A DNA stretch of 64,000 nt from Berberis thunbergii. Its lineage: Eukaryota > Streptophyta > Magnoliopsida > Ranunculales > Berberidaceae. The position numbers were made by a program, and so were the translations under genes. The notes below the pieces were generated by a model, which saw only the letters and a program-made list of their open reading frames with translations, did not search any database and had not been told where the DNA came from. Position 1 is the stretch's first letter, and each line of letters opens with the position of its first letter. Location of the stretch: assembly GCA_003290165.1 (NCBI GenBank), contig QNQO01002048.1:101017-165016 (forward strand), in the 5' to 3' direction. Positions 21,701 to 32,447 of this stretch are shown piece by piece.

Positions 21701-22631
21701 TAGGGGTGGACAAACGGGTTGAGAAACTGCGGATCCAAACCGAACCGGACCATTTTACTCCAAACGATTCGGTTTTTATTTTTAAAATTATGAAACGATT
21801 ATGTTCGGTTCCGGATTCGTTGTTAAACGGTTCGGTTCCGGTTCCTAAATTTTTGTTTAAAACGGTTCGGTTCCGATAATTAAACAGTTAGATAATAAAG
21901 TTAAAACTAGAGCTAGTCTCACAACAATGCCTATATGACCGAGTTGTTAAGGAGACATATTTGAAATCTGTTGGGCTACGCCCGCGCAGGTTTGAACCCA
22001 GCTGGCATTTTAATTTATTACTTTTTTTTTTCTTCATTTAATAGAAGTCATATATTCGTTTTGGTTTTTTGCATCTTCCATTGAAACGGAAAGACACCCT
22101 CACAAGCAATGGATTAGACGCAGCCCAAAGACATCCAACTTGCTCGTCGAATCAGGAGTGAACGTGCTTGATTGTTTGTAAAATGAGCTATGTATTGTTA
22201 AGATATTATTAAGTTTGATTTCACTTTAAGAATTATATATAACTGTATCCTATTGAGATAGATAGATATCTATTAATGAATTGTTGTTTATTGAATTTGA
22301 CATTTTCTATCTTTCACATGTTGTGTGAGATGAATGAGTTGTTGTTTATCAAATTTGACACTTTACTACTTGTGCAGTTATGCTAGGGTGGTCTAATATT
22401 TAAACATTCCACATCTAGTGGAGGAATAGAAATAATTCGCGGTGAGATGCATCTTCAAGATTAATTGCATAATATTATACAGGAACCGTTTGGAACCTAC
22501 AACGGTTCGAGTTAGGTTCGGTTCCAACGTTTAAAATGAAGAAAGCGATCCGAATCGGAGCCGTTAAAATTTAAACGGTTAGAATTAGATTTCTCAAAAT
22601 TTGGAACCGATCCGAACCGTGTTCACCCCTA
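21701..22631. mobile_element. Non-autonomous hAT element, 931 bp
   Basis: The left end TAGGGGTGGACAAACGG and inverted right end (TAGGGGTGAACACGG on the minus strand) form the TIR. The flanks GTCGCTCA (21693-21700) and GTCACTCG (22632-22639) are an aged 8-bp duplication. The related copies at 29381 and 32845 show the uninterrupted AAGTCGCTCGCACAC. Subterminal GGTTCGG and CCGAACC motifs fill both ends. The middle carries a tRNA-Ser-like sequence. Confidence 0.88.
21929..22009 (+). pseudogene. tRNA-Ser(UGA)-like sequence inside the hAT element
   Basis: The order matches plant tRNA-Ser: D arm TGACCGAGTTGTTAAGG, anticodon loop region TTTGAAATC with a TGA anticodon, long variable arm GGGCTACGCCCGCG, and T arm GCAGGTTTGAACCCAGC. 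The T loop is TTTGAAC where TTCGAAC is normal, and the acceptor strands do not pair in the standard register. It is therefore a decayed tRNA gene or a tRNA-derived SINE head, not a working tRNA. A TTTTTTTTT run follows at 22023. Confidence 0.75.
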
Positions 22632-22872
22632 GTCACTCGCACACACCCACAAATGCAATTTGTAAATTTAAAAAAAAATAAAAATATATGGAACAAATAT
22701 AAATAAAAAGGATGCGTAGAATTTTTTTTTCTATACTGGTTTGCTAAACTTAGAGCCTAGGCCTAATGTTAAACTCAACCCAATAGTTATCTTAAGGAGT
22801 ATATTTGGGTTTTCTCTAATTTGAGGGTATATTCGTAAATGATCGAAATAAAATCCAGCAGATTTTTTTTTT

Positions 22873-23057
22873 AAGGAATTCTAAATGTCGAGGGAACCAG
22901 CGAGGAAACCAGCGAGGGACGTGATGTGACGGGGTGGGAGCCGTCCACCCCGCTTGAGATGCGTGCCACCATTTTTTATGCACATATCTCAAGCGGGGTG
23001 GACGGTCCCCACCCCGCCACGTCACATCCCTCGCCCGTTCGACATTAAGAACTGCTC
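22873..23057. mobile_element. Foldback MITE, about 185 bp
   Basis: Long inverted arms (GCGGGGTGGACGG with its complement) around a short loop near 22972. The ends read GGAATTCTAAATGTCGAG and, inverted, GTTCTTAATGTCGA, matching the 5.6-kb and 56-kb family. Flanking T-runs blur the target duplication. The paralog at 31330-31360 shows the uninterrupted site between CAGATTTTGTC and ATAGGTTATATTG. Confidence 0.85.
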
Positions 23058-23560
23058 TTTTTTTTTTAATAGGTTATATTGTAAAATATAGGCTTGGGTA
23101 GGAGCACGATTATAATAAGAAATTAGGTCGAAGACACTGATTATTACTCATTTGAGTGAAGGATCTGAGCCCAATGGAAAACCTTATAGGCTACTTCGTA
23201 TCCCGAGCTTGAGCCTGAGCATAGCCCTCCTTACGCAGAAAAAGACTATGAGACAATGATTCAGGCAGGAATGAACAGGACATAATAGCCAGTTTTGTTT
23301 GAGATACAGATATTCAGGTGTGAGTGTCGCGCAAAGGTGGCTGCCCAAGCCAATCGAGTATGAGTTTTTGGGCTCGGTTTGCCCATATTTCTCAAATGCC
23401 AACTTTGGAGAACACGTCGAGCAGTACTGTTGGTTCAATTTACTCAAGGAGTGGCCCTATTGCTCCGACTCTGCAACTTACACGTCGGAATTCCTCACCT
23501 TCAAGTGGTAGCGGTCTCACTGGTCAAGGTAGTGAAGCTCATAGTTGAACTGAATAAAAC

Positions 23561-24031
23561 TCCAAACCATATCTGATTACACGTCTTGTGAGTCAAAAAA
23601 ATTCATGAACCTAAACATACACATATTCATCATTTTCCTTTTGGTACTAGGCGTCATGGTTCGACTACCAATCCAGCTCTGACTAAATCTATTTACTTAT
23701 GTTCATATAAACTTTTGTCCGGCCATGCTATCTCTTTCATCTTAAATAAGCTGTAGTGCTCCATGAACGTCAACAATGCTGTATAGTTTTCCACTGCTCT
23801 ATAGTAATAACCATGACAAAAAATCCCCATACATGTGAAACTGCATCCACATCTTCATCTCTGAAGTCTGTTGTATCTATTGATGCTCCGATCTTCTTTT
23901 CGAGACCCATGAGCAGCCAGTCCTCAAGCTTTCCTTCATTTTTTCCTTGGTGTGGCTGTCTTTCTTATTTGAATTTAGGAACAAATTTCCAATTTTGTAC
24001 TCAAGCTTAGAAAAAGAAAACATTGGAAGGT
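23561..24031. other. Intergenic, nothing recognised
   Basis: No coding, repeat or RNA signal recognised. Confidence 0.4.
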
Positions 24032-24041
24032 GTTCTTGTTA

Positions 24042-24310
24042 AATAATAAAAGTTTACCTATGTTACAAACTAGGAAAATGTTACAGAATAGAAGTCTACC
24101 TATATTATAAAATAGGAAAGTGTTACAGAATAGGTTAGGAAAGTCAGATTAGAATTATATAGAGCTAACTTTGACATAACCTAATACTTTTATTCTATTC
24201 TGACTTTCCTAACCTATTTTGTAACACTTTCTTATTTTATAATATAGGTAGACTTTTATTCTATAACACTTTTCTAGTTTGTAACATAGGTAGACTTCTA
24301 TTCTTTAACC
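24042..24310. mobile_element. Foldback Mutator-like MITE, 269 bp
   Basis: The two halves are near-perfect inverted copies of about 110 bp each (for example TCTACCTATATTATAAAATA with its complement at 24235-24255) around a loop near 24155-24180. GTTCTTGTTA is directly repeated at 24032-24041 and 24311-24320, a 9-10-bp target duplication. No coding capacity. Transcription would give a long double-stranded hairpin. Confidence 0.92.
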
Positions 24311-24320
24311 GTTCTTGTTA

Positions 24321-25322
24321 CTTGCTCCCCTCTGCCTTTTTTACCAGGGGCATTGTGAAAGTGACATGGTTAAATTAAGACTTTTATTTTTATTTGATAG
24401 TTATGTATTTATCAAATACGAAAAATGTACACTATATGTGAATTCTTCTTCATTTCTTATAAACTTTTTGCATTCTTTGTTTCCATCAACCTTATGTCTG
24501 GCATAGATGTTGCATGGTAGGTAAACCGAAAATAAATTATGATGGATCATATCTTTGTTTGCACAACTTGTCTGAAAATACAGAAACTGATAGCCATTGT
24601 AGGTCAAGGTTAAAAAAAAATTTACTGGGTAGAAATGTGGCCGAGGCACTGCAAACCTCCAATGCGCCATTAGGTTAACCTCCCTAATCTCCCATGAGAT
24701 GGATCATAGTAAATGGTAATGACCAAGTAAGAGAATACTTCTATGTTGCATGGCGGATTGCATTTTGAATTTCTAACCAAAGAAAAAAAATTATTATTTG
24801 GTGGGAGGAATTATTTTAATAAAGGGAATTATTTCTTCTCAGTCACAGGCTTACAAATTTCTTGTGCATTAGGCCAGTAGATGGGGATTACTTGGTTAAT
24901 ACTTTTAAGGTTTCTTGTTCATACCAGAGGCACATCAATACCTCCGAATGGTTGAACCTGAGGTAATAATGTGCAATGAGGGTTAATTACAGATGAATTA
25001 AGAGTACATTAACATATTTCTTTTATCCATAATTAAATAAATAAATTTTATCAAAATGCATTAAAATAGGATGATAAACCAGTACTATATATAGGATGAT
25101 AAAACTAAAATTGATCATGATGATCTCTCTAATCATCAAAACATTCCAAATGAAGCCTTCTTTCAAAAGTAGCTTTGTTGCATCTCGACAAATAAGAACC
25201 AAATCCAGAAATACATTCCATCCCTCTCTCACTTGCATTGTAATTACAATAGAGCAAAAAAAAAACATGAAAATAAGCTTTAATATAACAAAATTAGAGG
25301 TAGTGACCTTAGAACATATAGC
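24321..25322. other. Intergenic, nothing recognised
   Basis: AT-rich with only short frames of no recognisable family. Confidence 0.4.
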
Positions 25323-25559
25323 TCAGAAGAAGAATGTAGGAGGAGAGTAAGAAGTATCTGAGGTAGTACTAGTTTGAGACATGAACCCGTACTCCAACAG
25401 GCTATCGATAAATGGATATAAAGCTCCCATGCATCCATCTTCAACCATTAAGGGATTGTTATTGACTGCTTCAGTGCAACAAGTAGTAAGATCCCAGTTT
25501 TGTTCATTAGCCCATAGTCCATAATTTAACTCATTGAAGTAATCCCAATTAGCAGACAT
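25323..25559 (-). CDS. Hypothetical ORF, acidic and aromatic (78 residues)
   Basis: Begins MSANWDYFNELNYGLWANEQ and ends with a Ser/Thr-rich tail and FFF. The acidic, Trp/Tyr-rich composition resembles the C-terminal activation region of plant transcription factors such as MYB or NAC proteins. No DNA-binding domain is found upstream on that strand. It could be an orphan last exon or chance. I do not recognise it. Confidence 0.3.
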   Translation of the reverse strand: MSANWDYFNELNYGLWANEQNWDLTTCCTEAVNNNPLMVEDGCMGALYPFIDSLLEYGFMSQTSTTSDTSYSPPTFFF

Positions 25560-26006
25560 CCTCCCTTAGTCCAATAATTAATTGAAGTAATCCTCACGCA
25601 ACAAATATATGTACATTACTTGGAAAACGTTGCAGAAGTTCCGAGAAAATCTCAAGACCACCTGCAATCATTCACATAAGAATGTACTATAAAGAACTAA
25701 AACAATAAATTATTACCACAAATGAAAATCTCGAGAACACTTGCAAAATTCACATAAAAATGTACTATAAGGAACTAAAACAATAAATTATTACCAACAA
25801 TTTGTTCTCATATTTTCAAATGTAAAAGCAAAGCAAAATTCACAAGATTAAAAAAGAATTTATAACTAATTAAGACATATTACCAATGCAGAAATGGTTA
25901 GACAGTTATAGTTTTAAGGATTAACAGATTTTAAAAGTGAGGACAAGCTGGTTGGCCTATTTCTAATTTGAGCTTGGCGACCACATAAATTTAGCATTTG
26001 CTTTAA
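25560..26006. other. Intergenic with a short direct repeat
   Basis: An imperfect direct repeat of about 70 bp occurs near 25665-25730 and 25732-25800 (TGTACTATAA(A/G)GAACTAAAAC shared). No gene. Confidence 0.5.
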
Positions 26007-26138
26007 CAGAAATTCTAGGGGGCGAGGGAGGTTACACCCATCACTCTCAAGATGTGCATTGTCGCGCATCTTGAGAGGATTGGCGTACCCATCCCTCGCT
26101 CTCTCCCCTTTGCGCGTTCCTCGCTCCCTGGAAGGGTT
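26007..26138. mobile_element. Foldback MITE, 132 bp
   Basis: The ends CAGAAATTCTAGGGGGCGAG and CTCCCTGGAAGGGTTT match the family at 5594 and 56289. The arms are imperfectly inverted. No clear 9-bp duplication remains, so the copy is older or its flank was rearranged. Confidence 0.75.
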
Positions 26139-26229
26139 TGATGAACTGGCCTTGACACATTATGACATTATTCAAAATCAACAAAGGATCCATCCACACA
26201 TTATGACATTATTCAAAATCAAGGCATAT

Positions 26230-26805
26230 TATTTGGCGAAATCTCGTGAAATTTTCGTTTTTTCTGAAATTACTAAAAGAAAAGGGTGAAAGAAAAAATT
26301 ATATTTTTTTATAATTATTTCAAAAAAATTGAGATTTTTTTCAAAAATATCGGGATTTTTCGTAAATTTCGTTTTTTAGTAGAAATACAAAAATAGCTAT
26401 TAAAAATACATTTTTTCGAGGATTTTTTTAGAATATTTTCGGGATTTTTTTTTGTAAATTTTGTTTTTTTTTCTTCTAATTATCATTTATTCTAATTATC
26501 TATGAATTTTTTTAAACTAATCCCTAATTTCCTAATTATCACTTCTTCTACTTATATATTGATTTTTTAAACAATCCATTGATTTTCTAATTATAGGTAT
26601 TTTGGTTTTAGTTAATGTGTTTAATACATTTATTTACTTGCATATTATTTTTTAACATATTTAATATACACTCGAAATTCATTATATATTTCATTTATCC
26701 TTGAAATTTTTACATTTTTTTATTTACTCACCGAAATAGTTCTTAAAATCAGGGGACTGAAATTAACTTAAAAAACGAAATCACAATCTTTGCCTAAGAC
26801 AGTCA
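26230..26805. repeat. GAAATTTCG-rich repeat, related to 55.9-56.5 kb
   Basis: Shared words with 55885-56470 include GAAATTTTCG, TTAATGTGTTTAATAC, TTTACTTGCAT, AAAATCAG and GAAATTAACT, in the same order. At 26757-26800 it carries the uninterrupted form of the site where the MITE at 56289 sits. Confidence 0.7.
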
Positions 26806-26887
26806 TCATCGTGTGGTTATCATGGTAGAAGAGCCACAAGGATTTCAACTGGTACATTTGTCCTGAACTTCTGGCTTAGGTTGAAAT

Positions 26888-26889
<2 letters not shown>

Positions 26890-26926
<37 letters not shown>

Positions 26927-26935
26927 TATTTAAAA
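26890..26935. repeat. (TA)n microsatellite
   Basis: About 22 TA units, followed by AT-rich sequence with TAATAATAAT tracts to 27000. Confidence 0.95.
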
Positions 26936-27180
26936 AATAGTATAATTGAAAATAATATTATATATTTAAGTTGAAAATAATAATAATAATATTATAATAA
27001 TATAATTAAAAGTAATTAATATAATTATATTAGGTTGAAATTAATAATAGTATAATTAAAATTAAATTGATATAGAAAAGTTGAAGATCTATTAAAATAA
27101 TGATAAAAAGGTTAAAATAGGGGATGTGGTTGGAGTGGTGAAGAAATAGGAGACCCATAAATTTAGCTTTTGGCTAAAAT

Positions 27181-27421
27181 AGGGGACCACTACATTTTAG
27201 GCTAAATTGATATATCACTCCACATCCACCATTTGGTTTTATGAGCAATGGTGGGAATGAAAGTCTCATGAACATGAGAATCACATGCTTTGGGGGGCCA
27301 AGGAGTGGGATTCTCATGTTTATGGAACTTTCATTCCCACCATTGATCACAAAATCAAATGGTGGCCAAATGGTAAATATGAAGTGATATATTAATTTAG
27401 CCTAAAATGTAGTGGTCCCCT
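27181..27421. mobile_element. Foldback MITE, 241 bp
   Basis: The two halves are inverted copies. The left end AGGGGACCACTACATTTTAG pairs with the right end CTAAAATGTAGTGGTCCCCT, and pairing continues through CCACCATTTGGTTTT and the GGTGGGAATGAAAGT block. The loop lies near 27290. No coding capacity. Confidence 0.9.
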
Positions 27422-27623
27422 CATGGATTTCCATGACATAGGATTCCATGCAACCAAACACACCCTAAGAGGAATTGGAGTTGAATAGAATGGGATTGAG
27501 CTCGAATTGAGGGGGGCAGTATAGTGCAAACATTTTCCATCCGTCGATGCAAAGAAAAACAATCCAACGACTCTCTCTCTCTTACTTTTTACAAATTAAA
27601 TATCTTTTTTTTCTCTCTATCTT
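27422..27623. other. Spacer with CT microsatellite
   Basis: A short CTCTCTCTCT run at 27571-27580 and a TTTTTTTTCTCTCT run near 27606. No gene. Confidence 0.5.
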
Positions 27624-27947
27624 TTACTTATTAGAGTGAGCCTGGCATCCATGCCCACGAACATCATCTTTTATTGTTTGAAGAGAAATGTTTTTATTAC
27701 TTTGCATTGTGATAGAGGTTTCAATCACTTTAACTAAATCCACAGATAAACAAGGTGAGAAGGAATCCATAGCGGTAAAAGTATAGAAAATAATTACTTT
27801 TTGTTTATATTTGCTCATTAAATGTTTGGACACATTAATTGTCATGTTAACTTGTTTCATCATTTTTGGCATTAAAAAGTGTCTAAATGGTTTTTTCCTG
27901 CTTAGCGCAGCCTCTATCAACATGTATGCACAATCTACATGTTGCAA
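27624..27947 (-). CDS. Unrecognised repeat-borne ORF, copy 1
   Basis: An open frame of 107 residues, MQHVDCAYMLIEAALSRKKP onward, with a basic middle (RHFLMPKMMKQVNM, SKHLMSKYKQK). It is one of two copies in the tandem array, and the shared part stays open in both. It has no catalytic motif I can identify. It may be a captured exon or a piece of a transposon gene, and the evidence for translation is weak. Confidence 0.3.
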   Translation of the reverse strand: MQHVDCAYMLIEAALSRKKPFRHFLMPKMMKQVNMTINVSKHLMSKYKQKVIIFYTFTAMDSFSPCLSVDLVKVIETSITMQSNKNISLQTIKDDVRGHGCQAHSNK

Positions 27948-28519
27948 AATGGCCGTTGGTTTACAAATTTCAAAACCTTGGCTACAAGAGTACCAGGTAA
28001 ATTGCTCGACTCAGAATATCGATTTTATTGTTGGAGATTTCACACTTTTTTCAACCACTTTACTTACCGTTACAAATGCCATAACTTAGTTGGGCATATA
28101 GTTGTCAATTTTAATCTAGATTTCTCAAACAATTTTGACATGCCATAGCTTTTCAACATTTTTCTAAATTCCGAGTTACATCACTTTCATTGGAGATTGC
28201 ATGAATTAATTTCTTGTACTAGAAGAAACTCAATAACAAATATTATTGCATTATTTTGGAATTTGCAACTAGTTTTTCCAGGTTATCAGATTGAAAATTT
28301 ATTAATTTTTCAGTTATTTCTTTAGGGAACTTTACTGATGCTGCTGGTGTGATGTGTTGAGTTTTGATAGCAGATTCTGTGAATTTTAATTATTGACTTT
28401 GCTTAATGAATTGTTTCTTACATTCACTGTTTGTTTTTTCGTCCCAATGACAACTTTTTTTTCTTTCTATTGATGCAAGTTGAGGTGCCTGGAAATTAAT
28501 TTTTTTTTCCAAGTATGTT

Positions 28520-28977
28520 AACATAACCGACGCTTTCAAAGCTCCGTTACAATTTGTAAGCACAACCGGCGCTTCAAAAGCGTCGCAAAAATAATATTTT
28601 CCGGCGCTTTAAAGCTCCATTAAAAGGTTGTAAATCTATGTTTGTTAACAAAACCAGCGCTTAATAAGCGTCGCAAATAGCTTTACCGACACTTTAAAGC
28701 GCCAGTAAAAGGTTATAAATACGGAGTTTCTGTCCAACAAGGAATTGACGTACCCATGTCTCTTGCGGCGCTTATTTAAGCTTTACCGGCACTTTGGAAA
28801 GCGCCATAAATGCTAATGTTAACCGGCGCTTCTTTTAAAACGTCGTTAATCTTTTAGCGGTACATACTTTTACTAGCGCGTAGCGCTTCTTAAAGTGCCG
28901 TCAATGATCTAAATCGGCACATGTTTACCTATACCGGAGCTTTTCAAAGCGCCGCTTAAAACAAATATGTTGTAGTG
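28520..28977. mobile_element. CACTA right end with CCGGCGCTT repeats (unit 1)
   Basis: CGGCGCTT and AAGCGCCG or AAGCGTCG motifs alternate about every 20-40 bp and end at GTTGTAGTG (28977), followed by GAG. The paralog at 21289 shows GAG without the element, consistent with a 3-bp target duplication of CACTA transposons. Confidence 0.8.
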
Positions 28978-29659
28978 GAGGGGGTAAAATGGTACATATG
29001 TGTAATTTAAAATGAAAAAATACCCTTATCACTATTCACCTTATTTATTATTATTTTTTTTTGTAAATATGATAGAATTGGAAGGACATTTAAAAAATAG
29101 GACCAAGACGCACATTCATTGTTCCTAAGAGGAATTTGCACTAGATAGTTTAGATAGTGTGTCGTCGCTCTCTACGTGTGCGTAATTTTTAGGCTTTTAA
29201 TATAGAATTCAATGAATCGATAAATGAAAATAAATAAATAAAATGAAATTGATAAGTGCAAATAAAAAATTAGAGAATTTGGATAATGATTTTAATGATA
29301 ATGATTTTTAATGAAATTAAAAATAATTTATAAGTTTTAAAAAAATTGTACAACACAATAGTGTTTTATAAAAGTATTAAGTCGCTCGCACACACCCACA
29401 ATGTAATTTGTAAATTTTTAAAAAATAAAAATATATGAAACAAATATAAATAAAAAAGGATATGTAGAATTTTTTTTTCTATAATGATTTGCTTAACTTA
29501 GATCCTAGACCTAATGTTAAACTCAGACCCAATAGTTATCTTTCGAAGTATATTTGGGTTTTACCTAATTTGAGGGTATATTCGTAAATGATCGAAATAA
29601 ACCCCAACAGATTTTGTTATAGGTTATATTGTAAAATATAGGCTTTGGTAGGGGCATGA

Positions 29660-29944
29660 TTATAATAAGAAATTAGGTCGAAGACATTGATTATTACTTT
29701 GCATTGTGATAGAGGTTTCAATCACTTTAACTAAATTCACAGAAAAACAAGGTGAGAAGGCATCCGTAGCGGTAAAAGTATAGAAAATAATTACTTTTTG
29801 TTTATATTTGTTCATTAAATGTTTGGACACATTAATTGTCATGTTAACTTGTTTCATCATTTTTGGCATTAAAAAGTGTCTAAATGGTTTTTTTCTGCCT
29901 AGCGCACCCTCTTGCAACATGTATGCACAATCTACAGGTTGCAA
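29660..29944 (-). CDS. Unrecognised repeat-borne ORF, copy 2
   Basis: The second copy of the frame at 27624, 94 residues, MQPVDCAYMLQEGALGRKKP onward, differing at several residues but still open across the shared block. See copy 1 for the composition. Family unknown. Confidence 0.3.
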   Translation of the reverse strand: MQPVDCAYMLQEGALGRKKPFRHFLMPKMMKQVNMTINVSKHLMNKYKQKVIIFYTFTATDAFSPCFSVNLVKVIETSITMQSNNQCLRPNFLL

Positions 29945-30429
29945 AAATGGCAGTTGGTTTACAAATTTCCGAACCTTGGCAACGAGAGTACCAGGTAAAT
30001 TGCTCGACTCATAATATCGATTTTATTGTTGGAGATTTCACACTTTTTTAACCGCTTTACTTACCGTTACAAATGCCATAACTTAGTTGAGCATATAGTT
30101 GTCAATTTTGATCTAGATTTCTCAAACAATTTTGACTAGAAGAATCTCAATAACAAAGATTATTGCATTATTTTGGAATTTGCAACTAGTTTTTTCAGGT
30201 TATCAGATTGAAAATTTATTAATTTTTCAGTAATTTCTTTAGGGAACTTTACTGTTGCTGCTAGTGTGATGTGTTGAATTTTGATAGCAGATTCTGTGAA
30301 TTTTAATTATCGATTTTGCTTAATGAATTGTTTCTTACATTCACTGTTTGTTTTTCTGTCCTAATGACAAGTTTTTATTTTCTATTGATGCTGGTTGAGG
30401 TGCCTGAAAATTAATTTTTGTTTTCAGGT

Positions 30430-30885
30430 ATGTTAATATAACCGGCGCTTTCAAAGCGCCGTTACAATTTGTAAGCATAACCGGCGCTTCAAAAGCGTCG
30501 CAAAAATAATTTTTTCCGGCGCTTTAAAGCTCCATTAAAATGTTGTAAATCTAGGTTTGTTAACAAAACCAGCGCTTAATAAGCATCGCAAAATAGTTTT
30601 ACCGGTGCTTTATAGCGCCAGTAAAAGGTTATAAATACGGCGCTTCTGTCCAACAGGGAATTGACGTACCCATGTCTCTTGCGGCGCTTATTTAAGCTTT
30701 ACCAGCGCTTTGGAAAGCGCCATAAATGTTAATGTTAACCGGCGCTTCTTTTAAAACGTCGTTAATCTTTTAGCAGTACATACTTTTACTAGCGTGTTTG
30801 CAATGCTTCTTAAAATGCCGTCAATGATCTAAACCGGCACATGTTTACCTATATCGGCGCTTCTTAAAACAAATATGTTGTAGTG
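30430..30885. mobile_element. CACTA right end with CCGGCGCTT repeats (unit 2)
   Basis: Same motif cluster as unit 1, ending GTTGTAGTG at 30885 and followed by GAG. Here the flank has a small deletion (GGGGTACATATG without TAAAATG). Confidence 0.8.
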
Positions 30886-31984
30886 GAGGGGGTACATATG
30901 TGTAATTTAAAATGAAAAAATACCCCTATCACTATTCACTTAACTTTTTTTTTTTTTTTTTTTTGTAAATATGATAGAATTGGAATGACATTTTGGACAT
31001 TTATAAAATAGGACCAAGACGCACATTCCTAAGAGGAATTTGCATTAGATAGTTTAGATAGTGTGTCGACGCTCTCCGCGTGTGCGTAATTTTTGGGTTT
31101 TTAATTTATAATTCAATGAATCGGTGAGTGAAAATAAATAAATAAATGAAATTGATAAGTGCAAATTAAAAATTAGAGAATTTGGATAGTGATTTTTTTT
31201 TCTATAATGATTTGCTAAACTTAGAGCCTAGGCCTAATGTTAAACTGAGACCCAATGATTATTTTTAGGAGTATATTTGGGTTTTCCCTAATTTAAGGGT
31301 ATATTCGTAAATGATCGAAATAAAACCCAACAGATTTTGTCTTTTTTATAGGTTATATTGTAAAATATAGGTTTTGGTAGGGGCATGATTATAATAATAA
31401 ATTAATTGGAAGACACTGATTTCCTCGACAATTAGAATTCCCCTAATTCATTTGAGTGAAGGATCTGAACCCAATGCAAAGCCTTATAGGCTATTTCGTA
31501 TCCCGAGCTTGAGCCTGCATAGCCTTCCTTACGCAGAAAAAGAATATGAGACCAGGAATGAACAGGACATAATAGCCAGTTTTGTTTGAGATACAGATAC
31601 TTGCCAGTTTTGTCGCGCAAAGGTGGCTGCCCAAGCCAATCGAGTATGATGTTTTCATTGGAAATTGAATGAATTAATTTATTGTACTAGAAGAATCTCA
31701 ATAACAAAGATTATTGCATTATTTTGGAATTTGCAACTAGTTTTTCCAGGTTATTAGATTGAAAATTTATTAATTTTTCAATAATTTCTTTAGGGAACTT
31801 TACTAATGCCGCTGGTGTGATGTGTTGAGTTTTGATAGCAGATTCTGTGAATTTTAATTATTGATTTTGCTTAATGAATTGTTTATTACATTCACTGTTT
31901 GTTTTTCTGTCCCAATGACAGGTTTTTATTTTCTATTGATGCAAGTTGAGGTGCCTGAAAATTAATTTTTTTTCCAGATATGTT

Positions 31985-32447
31985 AACATAACCGGCGTTT
32001 TCAAAGCGCTGTTACAATTTGTAAGTACAACCAGCGCTTCAAAAGCGTCGCAAAAATAATCTTTTCCAGCGCTTTAAAGCTCCATTAAAAGGTTGTAAAT
32101 CTAGGTTTGTTAACAAAACCAACGCTTAATAAGCGTCGCAAAATAGCTTAACCGGCCCTTTATAGCGCCTATAAAAGGTAATAAATACGGCGCTTCTGTC
32201 CAACAGGGAATTGACGTACCCATGCCTCTTGCGGCGCTTATTTAAGCTTTATCGGCGCTTTGGAAAGCGTCATAAATGTTAATGTTAACCGGCGCTTCTT
32301 TTAAAACGTCGTTAATCTTTCAGCGGCACATACTTTTACTAGCGCGTTTGCAGTGCTTCTTAAAATGTCGTCAATGATCTAAACCGGCACATGTTTACCT
32401 ATACTGGCGTTTTTCGAAGCGCCGCTTAAAACAAATCTGTTGTAGTG
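31985..32447. mobile_element. CACTA right end with CCGGCGCTT repeats (unit 3)
   Basis: Same motif cluster, ending GTTGTAGTG at 32447 and followed by GAG and GGGGTAAAATGG, as in unit 1. Confidence 0.8.

Larger units (their letters stand above)
21289..23560. repeat. Paralog of the 28-34 kb array flank, with two insertions
   Basis: Starting GAGGGGGTAAAGTGG, this matches the sequence that follows each CACTA end at 28978, 30886 and 32448. It runs through shared landmarks (GTGTCGACGCTCTC, AAATGATCGAAATAAAA, GATTATTACTCATTTGAGTG). Here no CACTA end precedes it, so it keeps the ancestral junction. It is interrupted by the hAT at 21701-22631 and a foldback MITE at about 22873-23057. Confidence 0.8.

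Noticed and set aside
21929..22009. Functional tRNA-Ser gene
   Set aside because: The T loop is altered and the acceptor strands do not pair in the normal register; it lies inside a transposon.
23184..23511. Short frames conserved between 23.3, 31.5 and 34.1 kb
   Set aside because: They are parts of the shared repeat. The plus and minus frames are equally open and no domain is recognisable.
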